The translations under genes were made by a program, and so were the position numbers. Shown here in pieces: positions 57,328 to 64,000 of a stretch of 64,000 bases of DNA (positions within the stretch are counted from its first letter, which is position 1; each line of letters opens with the position of its first letter). The stretch is taken from the NCBI GenBank assembly GCA_014058105.1, contig JACGCM010001245.1, forward strand, positions 186,001 through 250,000, written 5' to 3'. Source of the stretch: Kingdonia uniflora (lineage: Eukaryota; Streptophyta; Magnoliopsida; Ranunculales; Circaeasteraceae). The notes under the pieces were generated by a model. That model did not search any database and was not told the origin of the DNA. It saw only the letters and a list, made by a program, of their open reading frames with translations.

Positions 57328-57610
57328 CTAGTGAATAATGAGTAACTTCTAACACTAAGTTTAGCATGAAAAACTTTTAAATAGGTTACAAAACCACGAC
57401 CTTTCTTGAGGATTTTGAAAGGGAGAAATCTTATTGACGATTGCTAGCTATTACAAAAGATGTTCTGAGTAGTTTTGTATAGATTTTTTGGGTGAAGATT
57501 CATCCGTCCTTCATCTGTAGTTCTCAGGTTTTATTTATAGGTCTTATAATATGGTCGTTTGACGACCATTACTATTCTTAATGATGGATGATACAATATG
57601 GATTTGATAG
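57328..57610 (-). repeat. LTR D, right piece
   Basis: Continues the LTR begun at 18304-18366 and is closest to LTR A: GAAAAACTTTTAAATAGG, CTTTCTTGAGGATTTTGA and TTTATTTATAGGTCTTATAATATGGTCG occur in the same order. It is cut at 57610 by element C. The host LTR therefore received two separate insertions. Confidence 0.8.
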
Positions 57611-58233
57611 TGTAATAGCCAAATTCTATAAGCTCGAAATGGCTTGGAACTCGCTATCACACCAATGAACCTGCGATAATATTCTAATGGAAAGTAAGAA
57701 ATAATACATGTAATTTTAACATGGAAAACCTCTGAATAAGTAAAAAAGCTACAACCTCAGGTGGAGGATTTTTGTAAAAAGTATATTTATTGCTTAAGGC
57801 GGATATCTTATTACAAGTGATCTCTAGATATAAAAATGCTTGAACCTTGCAACTAGGAAGTTTGAATGTTTATGAGAATCTTGATAAGTAGTTTTTTGGT
57901 GATCTCTTGTGTATTTTTCTGGTCCTTGTCTCTTCTGGAACATCTTCCTTATATAGGCCTTCTCCACAGCTCTTCATAGTATTGGAGCACGTTTTTTAAA
58001 CAATGTGGTTAGTGGCAGTTGACTGAGTAACTGACAAGTTTGTGAGAGATAGGTGCCTTTGACTGGATAAGGTTTCACCTAGCTTAAAGATTGACCCACG
58101 TTCTTCACCAGTTTGTGGAGTAGGTTGAAATGTTGACTGGAGAAGTTATGTTAAAAATACATGAGTTTGAGATAGAGGTAACTCAAACTGGCGACAACTC
58201 ATTTTAGGCGAGATCGAGGGATAGGCTTCTATA
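57611..58233 (-). repeat. 3' LTR of element C
   Basis: Runs TGTAATAGCC to CTTCTATA on plus, 623 bp, collinear with the element B LTRs, including CCTATATAAGGAAGATG on the sense strand near 57955. Confidence 0.88.
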
Positions 58234-58248
58234 ATCGTCCCCTCGCAA
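58234..58248 (-). other. Polypurine tract of element C
   Basis: Read on minus: GGTTGCGAGGGGACGAT before the LTR start. It matches element B with two changes. Confidence 0.8.
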
Positions 58249-58495
58249 CCGAAGTCACGAGTAGTTTTAGTTGAGAAGTAATCTATATGTAATTTGTATT
58301 TGGGCTGAAGTTCTTGATAATTGAAATAGAGTAATGATGGCTTTGACTGTATGGAAGTTACGCGGGTTATGGGGAAATGACGTGTATTAAATGAGGATAC
58401 GGATGCTGATGTACGTGATGGTTATGATTTAAAGAATCGTGTTTGTATTCAATGATGACGTTTGGAAAAATGTACATGCACAATAAATGTAGGGT

Positions 58496-58505
58496 TATAT
58501 AAATA
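58496..58505 (+). promoter_or_regulatory. TATA box upstream of aORF1 (element C)
   Basis: GGGTTATATAAATAGTACATG stands about 70 bp before the aORF1 ATG, in the same context as 19181-19188. The surrounding 60 bp (ATGATGACG, TGTAC, ATTAAATGTAGGGTT in B) are also well kept. Confidence 0.6.
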
Positions 58506-58572
58506 GTACATGTATCAAATCATTGTAGCAGAGTACGCTTTGTAATTTGTCAAATTCTCTGAAATTTTGAAA

Positions 58573-58987
58573 ATGGTAAAGACTCGGAGGATGATCATGA
58601 AGAGAGAATTGCATCATAAATGCAAAGGTTGAAATTGAAATACTTTGGCGACCAATCCTTGGAGATGTCGATACCCACTCATGTTCCTCCAACTTATCAA
58701 GGTATGTCGGAAGACAAAGCGGTTAAAGCTGAGGAGGATTTCTATTGTAGGCAGAGGTTTCACGTTGTCACCTTGACAGGAGAGGAACATTGGGCTTGCC
58801 TACATACTATGGCAGAGAACAAGGTTGGGGTGTTAGATGCAAGGATAGGCACAACTGCCAGGCAGTTATGTTGATTTCCTGTATAACCATGGATTTAAAG
58901 GTCGAGGCCCTCTTCATCTCTACCAACTCTTCAAAGGGGGCAGTTTTAGAGGAGGAGGTGATGGTAGTGGAGGAGGGAGACAAATAG
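58573..58987 (+). pseudogene. aORF1 of element C
   Basis: Starts M-V-K-T-R-R-M. A short indel shifts the frame at about 58600. Then Q-R-L-K-L-K-Y-F-G-D-Q-S-L, P-T-Y-Q-G-M-S-E-D-K and Y-C-R-Q-R-F-H-V-V-T-L-T-G-E align with copy B, where a stop falls instead of C-R-Q. The acidic end V-M-V-V-E-E-G-D-K closes at TAG 58985. Breaks differ from B, so the two decayed separately. The following 58988-59800 is AT-rich and empty. Confidence 0.65.
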
Positions 58988-59801
58988 TGGAAGTTTGCTT
59001 CTGCATTTCTATTACATTTCTGTACTTAGAAGACCTTCAGTTTGAAGAGTTAGTACCAGCACTGAGTCTACTGCTTGCATAGTTTCCATTTGAAGTTTGA
59101 CTAGACTTCGACCAAACTTATGTGAAGGAAGCTTTTTGTTATTTCCAATTTCTATTTTGCGTCAAGTTGAAAGATCACAGAAGCAGGACGAACAGAAGGA
59201 TCTGATGTGTAGGAGTGCCTAAATGACCTATTACTTACAAAAGCATTAAAAAACTTGTAATCTGTAAAGAACCTGAAGTTAGGTACTGGACAGATTAGGT
59301 ATTTGTAAAGTACCTGAGATCGATTATTGAAAGACTTGTTATCTATAAAAATACGTGTAATTTTTTTTTGATATGAAGAAAATTTGTCATCCAATTACTT
59401 GTGTTGGAATAGATATAAAATAGCCCGTCGAAATCAAGCCGAAATGTTTGGAAGAATGTATGAAATGAATTGAAATTTATGAGTACCGAAAATATTGTTA
59501 TTGTAACATTCGAACTGGAATAAATATGTACAAAAATTTATGTTGTAATGTAAGTATGATTTGTTCTACGGCTGGAAATGTGGGAGAGAAAAATTGGAGG
59601 AAATTTGTAATGCAAAAATTCAATCTAATAGAGGTCGATAGAAGAATAAATCTGGAAAGAATAAGCTCGACCTGGAAAGTTACGGAATGTATGAGTTTGA
59701 GAGAGGGGATAAGTTCAAATAATGTTTCTCAAGATTATGGGTTTTTTGTTACGAGATAAAAGGTCAATATCGCATTTTAAGGGGAAAGTGTAGTAAAAAT
59801 G

Positions 59802-59810
59802 CATAAATAA
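59802..59810 (+). promoter_or_regulatory. TATA-like box upstream of aORF2 (element C)
   Basis: TGCATAAATAAGGGTAG stands about 45 bp before the ATG, matching the place of TATAAAATA in element B. Confidence 0.45.
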
Positions 59811-59849
59811 GGGTAGACTGATTTTTTTTAATATTGAGAAGAGATTAGG

Positions 59850-60202
59850 ATGGTACAGACTCGATCTTAGAGGATTTGTCATGCCACTGAAAGACGATTG
59901 GTCATAAAGATCGCTAATGTACGGGAGAGGATTTTTGGATTGTTTGGTTATGATGCTAAGTTACCAGTAAGGGAGTGTCAACTTGAAGGGTTAAATGCAA
60001 GAGCTAGGGAACTTGAGTATGCCCGTTATTTCTATGAGGTATGTTTCGTGAATTGGTGAGGGATCCTGCAGATCAAGAAGAGATGGTTGGATTGATTGCT
60101 GAGGTTGAGATTGAATTTGAAGATATGATGATCGATGGAGGATATCTGATCGGATGTGGTCTCCTAGGTCATCAAGGTTGCTTTAGATGTAATTATATGT
60201 AA
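59850..60202 (+). pseudogene. aORF2 of element C
   Basis: Starts M-V-Q-T-R-S and ends G-C-G-L-L-G-H-Q-G-C-F-R-C-N-Y-M before TAA, the same length as in B. It shares A-T-E-R-R-L-V-I-K-I-A, Y-D-A-K-L-P-V-R-E and Glu-rich helices. One stop near 59868 falls at the same codon as in B. Frame is lost near 60040. The following 60203-61134 contains no gene but has the leader-like block at 60560-60690 described for element B. Confidence 0.66.
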
Positions 60203-61134
60203 AGTGTTATCATAAATAAATGAAAGTTTTGTTAAATTTAACAGAAAAGATGAAAGTTAATTTGATCCTTTATAGTTGCTAATGCCATTTGAGACTGTTT
60301 TGATAAAAAAAATTTGAATAACTTTGAAAAATTTGTTAGCTTTGAAAATGACATCACTAGTACTATAAGTATAAGAAACAAAAGCCAAAAAATGCTGGAG
60401 CTTCTAGTTTTTTTATGTAAAACAGCAAAAATCTGATATCGTATAAGTGTGAGTCATCATGAGTATGGGAAGGTCAGAAAAAGATATGGAAACAGGAGAG
60501 AAAAATATATTAAAATATGAGGGGAGGGTAATGATGGAAAGATAGTTTTATTGAGAAGGTACAAGACGTCGGACATGGATAGTGAAAAGGACACATCGGT
60601 TCTAAAATTGAGGACAGGCTGTACGAGGTACAATAACTGCCAGCCGTTAGAGAGAGAAAGAATAAATAGTATTTCTTCATCATCATTCAAATGTTTTTCA
60701 ACTTTTGAAAATTTGGAGAGCACATAGAAAGAAGCGTAAAAACAATGCAGAGGATTTGGCAAGGATTTATCCTAGGGTGATCAATAGTTGAAGAGAGTTG
60801 CAGGCACTAAATCATGTAGGTGACTATACAGTAGCATTGTGAGGGAAGGACTTAGCGCTACTGCGAATTTTTATTCTGACACTGAAGGTTAGTAGAGACG
60901 TATGTTGTATGTTTGCATTTTTTGCAAATCGTAATCTGTTTTAAGCAAATCTCTAAAAAATCACTATTTATAGCAATCTATGAAATTTAACACATAGACA
61001 GGATATATAAAAGATATGTTGTAAGTGAATGATCGATATGTATGAAATAATGATTGATACCTGAACCTGTATGTATGTCGAACGTGAGAAGTATTTGTGT
61101 AAGATCAAACTTTGCATGTAGAATTATAGTTGAG

Positions 61135-64000
61135 ATGGATAGTTTACCTGTTAATGAGGTGTCGACCTCTGGTCGAACGGTAGAGTCTGATAGTGAGATT
61201 GAAGTAGGATTGGAAAATTTTCTAGATTTTCCTGGCTAATTGGTGACATATCCTCCCGGTTTGGATGCATTTAAAGAATTTTGTAAAGCCAAGGCAGCTC
61301 TAGGAGGGACATGGGGTAACTGTGTAGAATACGTCGGTAAGCTGTTTAGAGGGTGCACACTAGCGACAGGGGAGGAGTATTTTTATTTGTTGGCCGACTT
61401 GGAGGAGGAGAAACGAGATAGGGGAATAGATGAATCAATCTCGTTATAATATTTTAATGGAAGTGTTAAGAGTGACCTCTCAGAGAGCTTTTTGTGTTAC
61501 CTGTCTCAATTAAAGTACGGGTTGAGTCTTCCCCTTACCAATTTGGAAAAGGGGATTATGAATAAGATTGGGGCATGTCCAGCTCAATTGAACGGGAACA
61601 TGTGGGAAGTAATAAGTGTTTGCAACCATCTGAATAAAAAATAGGAGAATGAAGGGAAAGTGAGGAGGATATCCCCTGATGATGTATTACAATTTTATGG
61701 GGTGAAGAACTATCATGCCAGTGGTAGGGCATATTTATGTGCGAGCACAACTCGACCTCGCTTCTTCGATTTGAATTCAGTAGGTCGAGCCTAGAATGAC
61801 AACGTAATATGAGTGAAGGGTAATAATTTCCTTCAGAGACATGATGAAGAACCTTTGGATCTTCTGTTTAGAACTATAAAGCAAAGTAAGTATAACAATG
61901 CATAGAGTATAATATTGATATGTTTGAATTGATGATCTTTTGTTGATAAAAAATGTTATACATGGCTGGCCCGAAGTCCCAGGCGAAGAGGAAAGATTCA
62001 TTGTTGGATGAAGTTGTTGAGGAGGAGGATGAGCTCAAGTTTGTGTTAGAAGGACATGGCCTTAACAGAAAGAAAAGGGTTGGGAGTAAGTCGAAAAGGT
62101 ATAGAAATATCAATCGACCGGGCCTATGGCGGGTGTTGATGATGGAAAGAAGAGAGGAACTGATGGGGAAAGTCAAATGAATTTGGCCAAGACCCCTAGA
62201 ATAGACAGCTCGGTTCAGCCGAAGTCTATTACGTCGAGCAAATTAGCTCAAACATTTCCAAAAAAATAGATACTGAAGCGTTTGTCGGCCTCTAGTACCA
62301 CTGGAAGTGGTGAGGTCGACGGAAAAGAGAAAAGGAGAAGGATCAAACCTTCGAGGAAGTTAGGGGTAAAGGTGTCTGAAGAGCGATCTACTGCTGAAGA
62401 TGATCTTAAAGAGGTAGAGGAAAGGGCCAGGCTCGCAGCTCTTCACGAAGAGGAGGACATGAGCAAGATGATATTTCTTTATGTTTTATCATGGGAATTA
62501 TTTATTTATTGCGTTCTGAGCTCATGATGAGGTCAATTTATGTTTTGTAGGTTGCTCGTTTGGTGAGGGGGATTTGGCTCGGAGTTGAAGAGGAAAAATC
62601 CTAGCTGAAGAAGGTGAAGATCGAGCTTGAAAAGAAAGTAGCTCGAGCGAAGTTTGAAACTCTCAAGGAAGCAAAGAAGTTGGAGGCTCTAAAGGCTTCC
62701 TACGTAGCGGTCATTGGCCCTCTGCAAGCGGAGGCGAGAGTGAATCTTGAGGAGGTGGCGTCGGAGTACAAAAGGCTTGGGCACAATCTGATGTTGAAGG
62801 GATATTTTGAGGATGAGGTGAATGCCATTAAGGCAGACACTTATGTTGAGGAGGGAGATGATGAAGAAGTGGAAGTGGTTGCGGTGGGAGTTGTTGATGG
62901 ATGTTCTGAATCGAACTGTATATAATGTATCTATATTATGTTGGTCGAATTGGATTCAGTTCGCTCGCGCAAAGATGAGGTACTCCAATGTAACAGAGAA
63001 TTTTTAGAGGAGTTGGATAGGGTGAGGGAGGCAAATGAGGATAGAGAAGACCAACATGTAAAGGTACATTTCAAATTTGTTGAGGAAACCCAGACTGTTG
63101 TCAACCTCACTCGTAAGATCGAGGAGAAAGATGTTAAAATTTAAAAGGGTTTAAAAGAGCTTGCGAAAATAAAACAACATACCGAGAAGCTTTAAAATTT
63201 GATTGACACATTGATGGTTAAGAGCAGGCAGGCTGAAATGGTTCAATACCGCATTCAGGCGCTAGAAAGGTCAGAGGGACAATCTTGGGCTGATCTTTAG
63301 AATTGTGGAAGCAAGTTGGAGTGACTGAAACACAAAATAATCAAAAAAGATAACAAGCTGAAGGTAGCTCGAGAGAATCTATCAGCTTCAAAAGTTGTAG
63401 CCGAGCACTTGCAGATAGCCCTACCCGCCAAGGATATGGAGTTTCGAGCGATGCAACGAAGGTGTGACAATTTAAATGAGAGGGTGGCACGACTGAAGAC
63501 CGAATTGGCGCAAGCCAACGCGCGCGTCAGGAAAACCGAGGCTGGAGAGCGCTCGAGGGGGAGTAGAAATGAAGTTAAAGTTCCTAAGGGGATGTAGTTA
63601 GCCTGTCAGGTCGAATTAGAGAGCTGGAAGGTGATATATCTCGAATTCAGGGGAATGTGCAGAAAAAAATGTAAACTTAAGGGAATGCCAGCACAAGTTA
63701 GATGCAGTTCTTGTAAGGGAGAAGGTCTTGGAAGGGGAAATCAAGGTGAAGGAAATTCTGATGAAGATGAAAGATGACTTGTTAAAGGATACTTCGGCCA
63801 AGGATGAGTTGAATACAAAAATCGAGAGACTTCATGCCCAGGTGGCGGACATAGAGGCCATTAATCATGCTGAATCAGCTAAATTTGTCAAAAATTGGAA
63901 GAGAATATAACTTTTGATGTTTTGACAGAAAGGGAAATGGTATATCAGAAGAAACTGCATGTAATTTCGGAGTCACGCTTCGAGAAGGTAAGATCTCACT
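61135..64000 (+). pseudogene. aORF3 of element C (uninterrupted by insertions, runs off the window)
   Basis: Exon 1 is 61135-61885, from M-D-S-L-P-V-N-E-V-S-T-S-G-R with the N-terminal domain (L-V-T-Y-P-P-G-L-D-A-F-K-E-F, C-P-A-Q-L-N-G-N-M-W-E-V, R-P-R-F-F-D-L-N) to the donor CAAA|GTAAGTATAAC. Exon 2 is about 61965-62470 and exon 3 starts at 62551 after TTTTGTAG. The acceptor of intron 1 reads ATG and the donor of intron 2 reads AT, so both have decayed. Exon 3 holds the long coil (K-K-V-A-R-A-K-F-E-T-L-K-E-A-K-K-L, P-A-K-D-M-E-F-R-A-M-Q-R-R) to the window end. About ten stops lie across it. It is the best template for the intact architecture: N-terminal domain, basic linker, coil of several hundred residues. 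Confidence 0.75.

Larger units (their letters stand above)
57611..64000 (-). mobile_element. Element C: 3' part of a Tat-lineage retrotransposon
   Basis: Begins with a 3' LTR (57611-58233) and a PPT, then aORF1, aORF2 and aORF3 in antisense, collinear with element B and without its insertions. The window ends inside the coiled coil of aORF3, so pol and the 5' LTR should lie to the right. The possible target duplication (TGATAG before 57611) cannot be checked here. Confidence 0.82.

Noticed and set aside
57611..58233. LTR C as the 5' LTR of a plus-sense element
   Set aside because: A polypurine tract, not a PBS, lies to its right, and the same LTR at 56704 has its PBS on the left. The sense is minus, so the aORFs are antisense.

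Overview
The window is plant nuclear DNA, from a eudicot-type genome to judge by its repeats. It holds no intact host gene. Nearly all of it is retrotransposon sequence piled up by nested insertion, plus a decayed FAR1-related (FRS) transposase-derived gene at 16.4-18.3 kb. The evidence is Ty3/gypsy gag-pol of the Tat and Athila lineages, an L1-type LINE with a plant RNase H, a CACTA transposon, and plant splice sites and TATA boxes. Almost every reading frame carries stops or frameshifts.

Layout. (1) 1-13832: the 3' part of a Tat-lineage element A (sense +, 3' LTR at 13079-13832). It is split by a second Tat element (1198-9261, target duplication GGTTC). (2) 13833-18303: repeat-rich spacer, then the FRS pseudogene (minus). 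(3) 18304-18366 and 57328-57610: two pieces of one old LTR (D), split by element B. (4) 18367-57327: element B, a minus-sense Tat element with duplication CTAGT on both sides, stretched to about 39 kb by insertions. These are a 2.7 kb solo LTR (22405-25119, GATTG), an Athila element (26253-36776, ATGAG), and a LINE (about 38530-50411) that itself contains a CACTA element (43002-48301, AAA) carrying a captured VDAC/porin gene fragment. (5) 57611-64000: the 3' part of another minus-sense Tat element C, which runs off the window.

The most interesting content is a gene cassette lying antisense to the retrotransposons, between pol and the 3' LTR, in elements A, B and C. It has three reading frames in fixed order. 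aORF1 starts MVxTR and has a glycine-rich tail. aORF2 starts MVxTR and ends in a Cys/His motif. aORF3 has a globular N-terminal domain, two introns at conserved positions and a very long coiled coil. In copies B and C each frame has a TATA-like box at a matching place upstream. This suggests the elements carried separately transcribed, spliced antisense genes. Antisense extra ORFs are known in the Tat lineage; the three-gene layout with its own promoters and introns is what deserves checking.

Other notable signals are arrays of TTCGAA palindromes with the same right end in three unrelated settings (14.7, 22.9 and 50.2 kb), a 161-bp tandem array at the 3' end of element B pol, a tRNA-like sequence in the CACTA element, and two LTR insertions at almost the same homologous site in two copies of aORF3.
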